Below, piece after piece: positions 1 through 9,029 of a stretch of DNA of 64,000 bases. The notes beneath the pieces are model-generated. The model was given only the letters and a program-made list of their open reading frames with translations. It made no database searches and was not told where the DNA came from. The stretch spans positions 32,393,275 to 32,457,274 of the forward strand of contig OZ020308.1 in NCBI GenBank assembly GCA_963971305.1, given 5' to 3'. This stretch comes from Arcuatula senhousia. Its lineage: Eukaryota; Mollusca; Bivalvia; Mytilida; Mytilidae. Position 1 is the stretch's first letter. The number at the start of each line of letters is the position of its first letter. The position numbers were made by a program, and so were the translations under genes.

Positions 1-67
1 GTAGAAAACATATAACAATCATGACAATGTCATTATGTCTTTTCAATAATTATTTTTGTCTTTCAAG

Positions 68-169
68 GTTTCGGATATGGTGGAAGATAAAGATGTGTGC
101 AAGGTTTCGGATATGGTGGAAGATGAAGATGTGTGCAACGTTACAAGCAGCATGGAAGAGGAAATTACG
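68..169 (+). CDS. Internal exon of an unrecognised acidic protein (gene continues left of the window)
   Basis: The exon is preceded by a pyrimidine-rich tract ending in AG and followed by a strong donor, ACG|GTAAGA. It is 34 codons long and in phase 0 at both ends. It encodes two tandem copies of a 15-residue unit (VSDMVEDKDVCK / VSDMVEDEDVCN), then TSSMEEEIT. The tandem DNA unit is about 45 bp. The next acceptor in the same phase is at 909, so I join the two exons. No family is recognised. The long ORF that overlaps this exon on the plus strand reads through the donor and is not the gene. Confidence 0.5.
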
Positions 170-539
170 GTAAGATATTAACTTACATCCTCATTACATT
201 CTGGCCCGTTGACAACAACAACCATACCATCTTCCTCCAGTTGGCACAATCCTGGGGCAGAATTGGTCATAAACCAAACAACTCCTGGGTAAAAGATATT
301 CACCCCTTTAACCTGTTCCATGCTGTTGATGTTGGAGAAGATGACTTTCTCCACTGGAAACAATACGTCCCCAGTGAACACAGTGTCTAAAAAAACAATA
401 AAATTTTATGCAAACATAATGATTCAACTTTTCACATTCATTGAGTTTATTTTTTTAACAATGTAAACATTATGCAAAAAAAAAAAACGCAGGCTTTCAT
501 GTTCTCATTGTTTTTTTTTCCATTTTATTTTTTAAGCGA

Positions 540-590
540 ATGCTGCTGATGAGATGTCTCCTTGAAATATATACAGAATAACCAAATTAA
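540..590 (+). ncRNA. Relic hammerhead ribozyme of the repeat-D class
   Basis: The motif reads CTGATGAGA, a stem II region ending CTCCTT, then GAAATAT, and is followed by ATAACCAAATTAA. It matches the intact-looking copy at 11416-11461 base for base in the core. The stem I strands (ATGCTG and the ACAGAAT region) no longer pair, so it is probably inactive. Confidence 0.45.
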
Positions 591-908
591 TCGTCTCAAA
601 TTGCGTACAGAACGTTTTTTTTTATCTTGTATAAAAACACACACATTCATGACTATTATTGTCAAATTGACACATATTTTTAATACATCACTCACCCTTT
701 GCTTGCGCTGTATAATCCAGAATGTTATTATTGTATGAACATTCAGAAATGTCTACAGGAGAACAGACAGCGAACAAAGAGAATAAAACAATAAACAAGA
801 CCATTTTCCAATTTTTTCTTCTGACAGAGCGCGCGTTTTTTGTGTGTATTCAGTTATGTAATATGAATAAAAGAATGATTGTAAAAGTTTATTTTCTACT
901 ATTTTTAG

Positions 909-1001
909 CACGACGAATGGATGGAAATGATGAGCGAAATGGAGCGGAGTTTTAACTTTGAAGATGAGATGGAAAACACAGACCATTCCAATGATAAATG
1001 A
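909..1001 (+). CDS. Terminal exon of the same acidic protein
   Basis: The acceptor is TTTACTATTTTTAG|CAC. The exon has 31 codons including the TGA stop, in phase 0, continuing the exon at 68-169. It encodes a short helix-prone acidic tail beginning HDEWMEMMSEMERSF and ending NTDHSNDK. An AATAAA signal at 1230-1235 lies about 230 bases past the stop, a reasonable 3' UTR. The 739-base intron holds poly-A/T runs and a relic hammerhead motif near 540. The product is not recognised; it could be a host gene or a transposon accessory ORF. Confidence 0.5.
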   Translation, partial: HDEWMEMMSEMERSFNFEDEMENTDHSNDK

Positions 1002-1229
1002 GGATGCGCAGTTGACAATAATGAGCGAATCTGTAGAACGATAAAAACAAAAAGAAAATCTATCTTTTCCTTGCCTTCTTTTTCTAACCTTACTGTACTC
1101 CGATAGTAGGAGCACCCTCATTTTATCCATGGTGGACTCCCGTTGATTTTTTTGTTTGTTTTTTTGTTTTGTTATTGATTTTTTTTTTAATTTGAGCTAA
1201 CTTTGATTACTTTTTTGTGTGTGATCATT

Positions 1230-1235
1230 AATAAA
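1230..1235 (+). terminator. Candidate polyadenylation signal AATAAA
   Basis: This canonical hexamer follows the stop codon at 999-1001 and is followed by T-rich sequence. It fits the end of the gene whose last exon is 909-1001. From 1236 to 1424 I see only AT-rich sequence. Confidence 0.4.
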
Positions 1236-1430
1236 GAAATTTAAATAATTGATTTTATTATTATGTTCTTTTTGATCATCATATTATATAAACATTGTAG
1301 ACTTGGAATGAATGATTTGTTTTGAATGTCTGAGGTATCACATACAATTCACACGATATGGAGTAAATGTACGAGTGACAATATTTACCACATACATTAC
1401 ATGAAGAAAGATAAACCCTTCGAGTTAGTT

Positions 1431-1806
1431 AGTTATTGCTTTATTCCCAAGCAGCACGATTTTGGCCATACCCGGGAGATGAACATGAAAGTGGTGATAC
1501 AATGAACATGAAATGATGATGAAGTGGAGAAATGGGGACACAAGGCCAATCGGGTAGGAGAGATTTGACTGCCACTGGAAAAAGGAGTGATGGGTAGGGA
1601 CGGGAAATTTAGCCTCCTGCATGGGGATCCTACGGATCCTACTCTTACCGAGACCGGCAGCAGGGTTCTTTAACGTGCGAGGAACGTGACATTTTTCCCA
1701 ACACGGTGCACCACTATGGTTTGCGGTCAGGTTTTCCGCATTATCGCCTGACGTCAACCACCTGGGGCACACATCCCAGTCGCTTGTTGGCAAAGCGGCC
1801 TGACCC
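1431..1806 (-). repeat. SINE-like family B copy, 5' truncated
   Basis: On the minus strand this runs from a CATCGGGTCAGGCCGC-like start to a tail of repeated TAAC/ACTA units, seen on the plus strand as TTAGTTAGTTATTGC at 1431. It aligns along its length with the copies at 6480 and 18386. It lacks the first ~90 bases (the GGCGAATAGG...GCAGCAG segment). ORFs inside are shadows of the repeat and are not genes. Confidence 0.8.
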
Positions 1807-2372
1807 GATGTATATTCGCCACTTCAAAATCATGACATAAAAAACACAAGTGTATATGAGGGATGAGACTCGTCATTACAAAAAAGTGCACAAATTGACG
1901 TCGAATTCAATAAATGAACTTTAATGCAAAAAGAAGTTCAAATGAAAACGAACACATATGTATATTAAAAAGAAAATGATTTGTTTACAAACATGAATAA
2001 ATTTCAAGTACAAGAGAAATCAACATTTTTTTTACAATCACATAGGAGTGTCACAGCTTCAGTTTGTTGTCTCTGATGCTTTTCTTAAGTAAAGAAGCAG
2101 AGGTACCAATGGGGTATCCGAATATCAAAAGTCCGAAAGGGCAGAGACAAAACCAGCAAACACCAACAAGAACGGGACAAAAACAGACAACATGTAAAAC
2201 ATGGAAACACAAAACAACTGAATATCAATCAACAACGCGAACTCTAGTCGAAACCAGAGTGAACTCAGGTGCTCCGGAAGAGTAAGCAGTTCCTGCTTGC
2301 TATAGCACACCCGTCGCGTTGCCAATAGTCCATTCAGCGTGTCAAATCCGGTAAAGGAAGACAAAACAACAC
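1807..2372. other. No gene seen between the SINE-B copy and the RT fragment
   Basis: The stretch is AT-rich with A-runs. Short ORFs occur on both strands, but none has a recognisable domain or supporting splice context. Confidence 0.5.
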
Positions 2373-2373
2373 C

Positions 2374-2907
2374 CTATGACAAACCAACATCTGCACTCAT
2401 CTGAGAGATCGAAATCCCATATTTGTCTATAAGTGCATGATGTCTTCCGTAAAATTTCTTGAGTGAAGACAGCAACCGAGGAGCAACATAACCCTGTGTG
2501 AGCAATTTTTGCGTCAGACGTGTCGCTCTGCTAAGGAAATCGATGTAAGTCCCGCACGCTCTGGAGTAACGAATCAATTGAGATACGTAAACTCCATAAG
2601 CTGGAGCGGACGGAATGTTGCTACACAAGAAAGGGAAGTTGACGATTGGAAAGTTGAAGTCATCACGTTTGTCATAGAGCCTTGTTGAAAGTCTTCCTTG
2701 AGAGTCACTTTCGAGATGTAGATCTAAATATGAAGCAGACTTCCTAGAATCCGTTGTGTCCTTTATCTCAAGCTCCTGTGGATATATGAGATGGAGAAAG
2801 TCACCAAATCGAGAATTGTTAAGTGAAAGGACATCATCAATATAACGGAACGTGAGGTTGAAAGAGAGAGCTAGTCTACGGTCTTTTTTGTCTAGAAGAG
2901 ATTGCAA
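2374..2907 (-). pseudogene. Reverse transcriptase C-terminal half, Penelope-like type (fragment)
   Basis: This open segment of 177 residues starts inside an RT domain. It has the palm catalytic block FRYIDDVLSLNNSRF, then SASYLDLHLE, the KLYDKRDDFNFPIVNFP-like region (here RLYDKRDDFNF) and a thumb region with LIRYSRACGTYIDF and FYGRHHAL. The order and spacing fit intron-less RTs that I associate with Penelope-like elements of invertebrates; that clade assignment is from memory. The 5' half of the RT is missing. Upstream on the same strand (2915 onwards) the sequence changes abruptly. The complementary 5' half of the same RT type lies inverted at 5092-6310. The piece is a dead fragment. Confidence 0.65.
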
Positions 2908-2914
2908 GAAGTCT

Positions 2915-3280
2915 CTAACTATAAACCATACCTTTATATGTTACGGAATGAAGTTTATCCAAGACTATCACATTTAGAATAAAATAGTTACAAACATATT
3001 CAGGACAAAAGTTCACCAATTTCACTCGTTCTTTGAATACCGACAAAACGTCAATGAATTTGAATGCCCTGTATACCTGCTCAAAATGTCTATCTAGGTG
3101 TTCATGGTCGTTCATCATTAAACAATCATGTTGAGTCTGACTGGGGTGGTCCGTTTCACAGCCGTAACACGTAGATTTCTTTTCCTTCTCAATGAAATCC
3201 TGCAGAACGGCAGCAAAACAATACATCAATATGGTGTGTAAAATCTTTCGTTTCAAACCGCTTGACATGACTGCTATCAT
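2915..3280 (-). pseudogene. Unrecognised ORF fragment with a cysteine-rich STCYGCE motif
   Basis: The segment is 121 residues without stops. It has a plausible exon-like composition: a hydrophobic helix (ILHTILMYCFAAVLQDFI), then KKSTCYGCETDHPSQTQHDC with paired Cys/His that could bind zinc, then an FKERVKLVNFCPEYVCNYF segment. It ends where the RT fragment begins but in a different frame, so the two look juxtaposed and not like one gene. I do not recognise the family. It may be an accessory ORF of a retroelement. Confidence 0.35.
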
Positions 3281-3284
3281 TCAA

Positions 3285-3939
3285 AGATTGTCAATAGATA
3301 CTAATGATCCTCTATAAACGAGAACAAGTAAAGCACACTTTCCTTCAAATTGCACAGCTTTGTCCAAGTTTCAATATCGATTTCCATTTTTTCCCGTTTA
3401 CTACCAGATGAATGTGTGTAACTTTCTTTCCTTTCTGAATGGTGATTTTAGTTTTCTCGTCAATTATATAGTCGGCTCTCTTCTTCATCAAATTGGTTAT
3501 CAACTGTTCATAATCACACCTGTGCGCTTCCTTAAAGAGATCTATCTGACCTGTGCCATTGCGTCCCGATTTTATATATTGTGATATAGGTGAATGCGAT
3601 TTAAATAAATGGCCCCTCGATCTATTGATTTCGTTGTGTGTCCCCTCAATGGTGTAATATTACATAATAAAAAAAACCCTCAATCTTTTAAAGTCACTAG
3701 GTAGAAAAGGTGCTCCTTGTCGTATTCCTGTAAAATATTCAAATAAACTATACCGGCTACGTACGTCGGTTAATGGAAGGATTTGGTAAAATATATCCTG
3801 CGAACTGCTTAACAAAGTAATCCACAATTCCGTAATTCCGTTTTGCAGTGAAATGTTCACTAAAGATGCCACAACCAATGTCAAAAGAATAATGAGTTGA
3901 CAAAAATAAACGATTTCTCCCTTTGGAACATCGTATCCC
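3285..3939. other. No confident gene; remnants of unidentified coding-like sequence
   Basis: Short minus-strand ORFs (for example 3660-3884 and 3757-3996) overlap in different frames, as a frameshifted coding relic would. No motif is recognisable. Confidence 0.3.
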
Positions 3940-4042
3940 TAGTCCGAGATTGCTCTGACGTCCTCGGCATTTTTTCAGCAAGCTGTCCCACGGCACCAGC
4001 TTGCTGAAAAAATGCCGAGGACGTCAGAGCAATCTCGGACTA
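3940..4042. repeat. Perfect 46-bp inverted repeat (hairpin) with 11-bp loop
   Basis: The arms at 3940-3985 and 3997-4042 are exact reverse complements. The spacer is TCCCACGGCAC. The stem includes GACGTCCTCGGCATTTTTTC. The flanks share CGTATCCC on both sides, in the same orientation (3932-3939 and 4044-4051), which could be a target duplication around a fold-back element. Confidence 0.9.
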
Positions 4043-4051
4043 CGTATCCCA

Positions 4052-4616
4052 TGAATCTCCATGTAGTTTGAGTGCTAGCTGTAGAGTCGTCAATCTCTTC
4101 CATCGTCGTATCAATCCAAACTAAGTGTATATCTAGTTGCATGCAAGCTTACATGAAGATATTTTTTTGTAATGCCGGTGTTTGCTTCATTTCTTTTAAT
4201 TTGAGAAAACTTGAACGAACGGATAGGGAAAAAAATACTAATGACCTTTTTTTTATTTGTATGATTGTGTTGGTCTCATTCGAATACCGTGGCGACATGA
4301 AGTTTGTACTGAATTATTTCATCTAATTACTTTCGTCACCTTTTACTGGAATGTTGTAACGGAATGCATTTTCTTTCGTGTCAAAAAATAAAACCTTGTC
4401 CACACGTAATTATTTTTTTAATTATTTTTCTAATTATTTTCTTCACCTTTTAATTCTGTATAATCTTAGAACAAAAAGTACCGTACAGAATCAATCGATT
4501 AAAATTCCATTGATTCCAGAAGATGTAATAATCTCATTGTACAATGAACCTGTATGACAAATCAATGATTTTAGGATTAACATTTTTGAGGAGGTGAGAT
4601 AATCCCTCCTCAATGC
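4052..4616. other. AT-rich stretch without a supported gene
   Basis: A short plus-strand ORF (4072-4326) has no recognisable domain. The rest is AT-rich. It leads into the TATA box at 4617. Confidence 0.4.
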
Positions 4617-4624
4617 TATATAAA
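4617..4624 (+). promoter_or_regulatory. TATA box ahead of the small zinc-finger ORF
   Basis: TATATAAA lies 55 bases before the ATG at 4679. The spacing fits a core promoter with a short 5' leader. It is the only TATA-like element I would pair with a specific start codon in this part of the window. Confidence 0.45.
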
Positions 4625-4678
4625 TGCAATAACGGTATTGGTTTTCGACATAACGGTGATTTCAAATCTATCGTTAAC

Positions 4679-4916
4679 ATGGAAGGTTTCAACAAGGAAC
4701 TTGTGGATGACTTGGTGAACTTATCTACCCACAGACTTGTTAAAGAAACTGAGACAGCTTTCTAAAGAAGATTTCGACAAGATCCTGGATTTAAGTAAGA
4801 AGGGAAAACATGTCTCCAATCACAAATGTGGCCTATGTGAGAAGATCTTTGACACCAGGAAAGGTGTCCTTCGACACAGAAAAACTCACAGTGACCATTT
4901 CGAGTTCGACCTGTAG
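4679..4916 (+). pseudogene. Small single C2H2 zinc-finger ORF with one frameshift
   Basis: From ATG 4679 the reading MEGFNKELVDDLVNL continues, after a one-base shift near 4728-4733, as PTDLLKKLRQLSKEDFDKIL. It ends with a classical C2H2 finger: HKCGLCEKIFDTRKGVLRHR then KTH, i.e. C-x2-C-x12-H-x3-H. The TAG stop is at 4914-4916. The intact protein would be about 79 residues. It has a TATA box 55 bases upstream and AATAAA near 5070, so it looks like a compact intronless gene or transposon ORF. It sits just upstream of an RT relic in the same orientation and could be that element's accessory ORF. This link is inference. Confidence 0.55.
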
Positions 4917-5091
4917 AATGAAAACTATTGCAGATAGAGAAAAGATGTTGCTTGCTTAAATGTTCAGCTCATTTAGCTCTACAAAAGTCTTCATAGGGTC
5001 GAAGTTGTCAGATGACCCCTTATTAGTGTTAGGATTACAGCCCCTAAAAGGCGAAAAATAGTTCCAATAAATATAGTTTTTGTATGTAAAA

Positions 5092-6310
5092 TACATTATT
5101 ACAATTGTCTAATAAAAGAACTAGGTATTGATGGTAATACTTCCGCTAGTGCTACATACAAACGGACTACATTTAACAAAGATGAAATCATAGCCAACCA
5201 TAGCTCTTTAATGTCCTCTTTCTATATACCAATGAAAGATGAACATTAAGAGTTACCATTTTTGTACTTGATACCTAAACTTCACAAAAATCCGTACAAA
5301 GAAAGGTATAGAGCTGGATCTTCATCATGTTCAACTACAGAGCTGTCCGTTCATTTAAATAAAATCTTGTCTGCTGTCAAAGAAGGTCAACAAGCATACT
5401 GCGACACTATTTATAATCGTAGTGGAATTAACCATATGTGGATGTTGAAGAACTCAAAAGATTTGTTAGATCATTTTAAATCTAGATCATTTTCTGAGGT
5501 TCACTCTTTCAACTTTATACACTACCTTGCCACACGAAAAACTAAAATGTCGCCTGTAAAAACTTCTCGAAAAAGCCTTTTCAAACTCTAGGAATTTTGT
5601 TGTTTTGGGTTATAATTCTACATTCTTTTCCAAAACATCTTTCAAAGATAAAATTTGTTACACATTTGAACAAGTTTGCAGTATGCTTGATTTCCTCATT
5701 GTCCCGTGCGGGGCCCGGGTGGCGAATAGGCCCGCAGCAGAGCCTAGCTTGTCGTAAGAGGCGACTAAGGGTCTTGGGATTCTGACGTCGGGTCAGTGCT
5801 CAGCCCACAGAGCGACCAAGTGTGTACCCTAGGTGGCTGAATAGGGTAGCCCTCGTCCGCGGGGGTTGTCAGGTCTATAATACGGAAACCCTGACCGCCG
5901 ACCATAGTGGGCCAACGTGTGTGGAGAGTGCCACGCTTCATGCACGTAAAAGACCCCTTTGTGGACCGCCAAGTAGTGCACCACATAGGCTAAATTTTCC
6001 GCCCCTACCCACCTCTCCCCTTTTCCTGTGGTTCTTCAAAATTTACCGGTCCTTTGTGTCCCCACCCCATTCCCACATTTCATTTATCATCATCATTTCA
6101 TGTTCATTTTATCATCCTTTTCATGTTCATCGCCTGTAAATAACCTATATAGCGTTGCACGGGCGTAAAACACCAACTCACTCACTCACTCATGATTTCC
6201 TCATTGACAACATATTTGTCACCGGAGGAGATATTTTTCAACAACAAATCGGCATTCCAATGGACACAAACTGTGCTCCTCTCCTCACCGATTTGTTTTT
6301 ATACTCTTTA
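5092..6310 (+). pseudogene. Reverse transcriptase N-terminal half, Penelope-like type, interrupted by a SINE
   Basis: Reading from about 5092: KDEIIANHSSLMSSFYIP, an in-frame TAA at 5247, then LPFLYLIPKLHKNPYKERY, AGSSSCSTTELSVHLNKIL and SGINHMWMLKNSKDLLDHF. A frameshift near 5525 leads to HEKLKCRL and NFVVLGYNSTFFSK, then SMLDFLI. The SINE A at 5702-6192 splits that phrase. It resumes as DFLIDNIFVTGGDIFQQQIG IPM followed by NCAPLLTDLFLYS, after which homology ends. It is the 5' complement of the RT fragment at 2374-2907, which is in the opposite orientation. Both could come from one rearranged element. Confidence 0.65.
5702..6192 (+). repeat. SINE-like family A, full-length copy with 14-bp target duplication
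   Basis: The copy starts TCCCGTGCGGGGCCCGGGTGG and ends in a (CACT)n tail after GGGCGTAAAACACCAA. It is flanked by perfect 14-bp duplications TGATTTCCTCATTG at 5688-5701 and 6193-6206. The simple-repeat tail and long TSD are retroposition hallmarks. TGGCGAATAGG near the 5' end resembles a Pol III A box; I could not place a convincing B box. Other copies are at 8351, 13434, 31267 and a tail fragment at 42504. ORFs of about 105 codons inside these copies are repeat shadows. Confidence 0.88.
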
Positions 6311-6932
6311 TATCTGGACTTAGATATTTGGCGTTATATGCCGCGGATACCAAGTGTTGTCCCAGAACTGGTCTATCATTGGCCTTCCATCGGACAAATA
6401 TGTCAAAATGCCATCCTCCTGTTTCATCACTTTATCCCACGCATGGCCTCTAAACGGTTAGTTAGTTAGTTATTGCTTTGAGGCGAATAGGCCCGCAGCA
6501 GCGCTAAGCTTGTCGGTAAAAGTCCACTAAAGAGCGCCCAGAAACCTGACATCGGGGTCAGGCCGCTTTGCCCACAAAGCGACTGGGATGTGTACCCTAG
6601 GTGGTTGAATGGGCCAGCCCTGACATCGAGAGATGCGGGGTCGTCAGGCGATAATGCGGAAAACCTGACCGCAAACCATAGTGGTGCACTGTGTTGGGAA
6701 AAATGTCACGTTCCTCGCACGTTAAAGAACCCTGCTGCAGGTCTCGGTAAGAGTAGGACCCGTAGGATCCCCATGCAGGAGGCAAAATTTCCCGTCCCTA
6801 CCCATCACTCATTTTTCCAGTGGCAGTCAAAACTCTATCGAGTTTCTTTTCGACAGTTTGGTATTTTTGGTTATACTGTTCTATGCTCTTCATATTCATA
6901 CAGTGTTTGGCATTTTCAATGTTTTTGGTAGA

Positions 6933-6976
6933 GCGCCTCTGATGAGTCTTGAATAGACGAAACGCGCGTCAGGCGT
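6933..6976 (+). ncRNA. Type I hammerhead ribozyme (copy 1)
   Basis: Stem I pairs GCGCCT (6933-6938) with AGGCGT (6971-6976). The core is CTGATGA. Stem II is GTC/GAC with a 7-base loop, followed by GAA. Stem III is the self-complementary ACGC|GCGT with no loop. Predicted cleavage is after C6970. All conserved core bases are present. The loopless palindromic stem III suggests cleavage as a dimer. Confidence 0.9.
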
Positions 6977-7286
6977 AGCAAAATTTATTGACTGGAACTT
7001 TGTTGTCATTTGTATTTCGAACACACGTGAAGGCACTGCTGGTGGAGTTTAAATTCCCCGAGGTTAGCCCGCTCCGGCACCAACACTTTTGAGTTGGAGA
7101 ATACATCAAAGCTTTAAATTATCCGTCTAAATTTCAAAATTGTCTAAACCCTAAGGATCTTCCTACCCCAGACATAGGTTGAATATCTTAGTAATAATTT
7201 GGTTCCCCAGTTTGGTATTTTTGGTTATACTGTTCTATGCTCTTCATATTCATACAGTGTTTGGCATTTTCAATTTTTTTGGTAGA

Positions 7287-7330
7287 GCGCCTCTGATGAG
7301 TCTTGAATAGACGAAACGCGCGTCAGGCGT
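7287..7330 (+). ncRNA. Type I hammerhead ribozyme (copy 2 of the same dimer)
   Basis: All 44 bases match copy 1. The predicted cleavage site after C7324 is 354 bases from the first, which defines the circular RNA monomer length. Confidence 0.9.
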
Positions 7331-7580
7331 AGCAAAATTTATTGTCTGGAACTTTGTTGTCATTTGTATCTCTCCTACCCGATTGGCCTTGTGTCCCCAT
7401 TTCCTCCACTTCATCATCATTTCATGTTCATTGTATCACCACTTTCATGTTCATCTCCTGGATATAGCCGAAATCGCGCTGCTTGGGAGTAAAGCAATAA
7501 CTAAATAACTAACCCAAGCAGCACGATTTCGGCTATATCCGGGAGATGAACATGAAAATGGTGATACAATGAACATGAAA

Positions 7581-8350
7581 TGCTTATCTATCATATCGCG
7601 TACGCGTGTACACTAATATTTCCAAATATAGAACAATGAACTAATTAGGACCTCAAAAGTAGATGTATTTCAATCAAAGGTGTCAACATCATGAGATCAA
7701 TATTAACTAACAGGGCCATAGCCGGAAAAGAAGCTGGATATTGAATTATTGGCGAACAAAATGTTAAAACATTGTTGTATATTTTTAATACCAGACAAAA
7801 CTACCATGACTTATGTTCTTTAGATGGTTACTTTTTCTTTGCCGATTTTTTTTACGAAAAAAAAAGTGAGTCAACTGCCTCGTTGCCTCAATGGAAGCTA
7901 CGCCACTGGCTGTATTAAAATCATTGATCTGTTTTAATTATTGAAGTGTCATCCATGGATAAGTACTCGACTACTCGTCTAATGCTATTGTGATATAATA
8001 GTTTGTGCGTACTTTAAATTAAAACTGTTCAACTAGTTTGATTGACCAAGAAAGTTAAAAAAAAAGTATTTCTACTCATTTATTTTGGATTTTTCAAAAC
8101 CATGACCGATAAAAAGCTCTGCCCAACCAGATTAAATAACTTAAGTAATAAACAGTATTATACTGCATGTACTGGTTTTTACTTTTTTACAATCTAAATT
8201 TAAAAAAAAAAAACCTGCAACACCCTGGAACCAGGTCAGGGGTGTCCAATATTTTTATAACATCACTGTTTAAAGCGTAGTTTTCTGTTTCTTTCAAAGA
8301 ATAAATTTCTTTCTTTTTGTTGGCTTTCGAGTAGTACTGTACCCAATAGT
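7581..8350. other. AT-rich stretch without recognisable genes
   Basis: A-runs and T-runs only. No ORF, splice pattern or repeat shared with the rest of the window was found by eye. Confidence 0.5.
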
Positions 8351-8842
8351 GAGTGAGTGAGTGAGTGAGTTGGTGTTTTACGCCCGTGCAACGCTATATA
8401 GGTTATTTACAGGCGATGAACATGAAAAGGATGATAAAATGAACATGAAATGATGAAGATAAATGAAATATGGGGATGGGGTGGGACACAAAGGATCGGT
8501 AAATTTTGAAGAACCACAGGAAAAAGGGGAGAGGTGGGTAGGGGCGGAAAATTTAGCCTATGTGGTGCACTACTGGGCGGTCCACAAAGGGGTCTTTTAC
8601 GTGCATGAAGCGTGGCACTCTCCACACACGTTGGCCCACTATGGTCGGCGGTCAGGGTTTCCGTATTATAGACCTGACAACCCCCGCGGACGAGGGCCAC
8701 CCTATTCAGCCACCTAGGGTACACACTTGGTCGCTCTGTGGGCTGAGCACTTACCCGACGTCAGAATCCCAGGACCCTTAGTCGCCTCTTACGACAAGCT
8801 AGGCTCTGCTGCGGGCCTATTCGCCACCCGGGCCCCGCACGG
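8351..8842 (-). repeat. SINE-like family A copy, full length
   Basis: The plus strand shows the (TGAG)n tail first and the CCCCGCACGGGA 5' end last. The flanks CTGTACCCAATAG (ending about 8350) and CTGTACCCAACAG (starting about 8844) differ at one base and are the likely 13-bp target duplication. Confidence 0.87.
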
Positions 8843-8985
8843 GACCTGTACCCAACAGTTCTCTCAATCTATTCTACTGACCTGAAATATGAAAAGATCA
8901 TTTGCTTATGCTATTACATGTATTAATTTATACACGTTATAAGGAAATACAAATGACAACAAAGTTCCAGACAATAAATTTTGCT

Positions 8986-9029
8986 ACTCCTGACGCGCGT
9001 TTCGTCTATTCAAGACTCATCAGAGGCGC
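8986..9029 (-). ncRNA. Type I hammerhead ribozyme (intact core)
   Basis: The core CTGATGA...GAA is intact, as is the palindromic stem III. Stem I carries one substitution (AGGAGT instead of AGGCGT), which removes one of six pairs. Confidence 0.85.

Larger units (their letters stand above)
6837..7369 (+). mobile_element. Dimeric hammerhead-ribozyme retrozyme inserted in SINE B
   Basis: The insert is a head-to-tail partial dimer of one monomer. The two ribozyme cleavage sites (after 6970 and 7324) are exactly 354 bp apart. It is flanked by CTCT at 6833-6836 and 7370-7373. It has no ORF. It contains CTGCTGGTGGAGTTTAAATT and GAGTTGGAGAATAC blocks also seen in the inverted copy at 8940-9515. Tandem noncoding monomers with type I hammerheads and short TSDs match metazoan retrozymes, which are thought to move with the help of Penelope-like RTs (established idea; its application here is inference). 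Confidence 0.85.
6480..7508 (+). repeat. SINE-like family B copy split by a retrozyme dimer
   Basis: The left part (6480-6836) and right part (7370-7508) rejoin into a normal family B sequence when the insert 6837-7369 and one CTCT copy are removed. The tail is AATAACTAAATAACTAAC. At its left edge (6459-6479) lies a stray inverted tail, TTAGTTAGTTAGTTATTGC. At its right edge (7512-7580) lies an inverted 3' fragment of the same family, so three B-derived pieces are stacked. Confidence 0.8.

Noticed and set aside
133..390. 85-codon plus-strand ORF at the window start
   Set aside because: It reads through the strong donor at 170 and is in a different frame from the duplicated exon.
1425..1793. 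122-codon ORF on the minus strand
   Set aside because: It is a reading of SINE B; the same peptide pieces recur at 6590 and 18591 in different frames.
5702..5790. tRNA-derived SINE head
   Set aside because: TGGCGAATAGG resembles an A box, but no B box at the right distance and no cloverleaf was found by eye, so no tRNA call is made.
8407..8724. 105-codon ORF, repeated almost identically at 5822, 13490 and 31370
   Set aside because: It lies wholly inside SINE A copies, reads across a noncoding repeat and appears in every copy because the copies are similar. No codon bias or domain.
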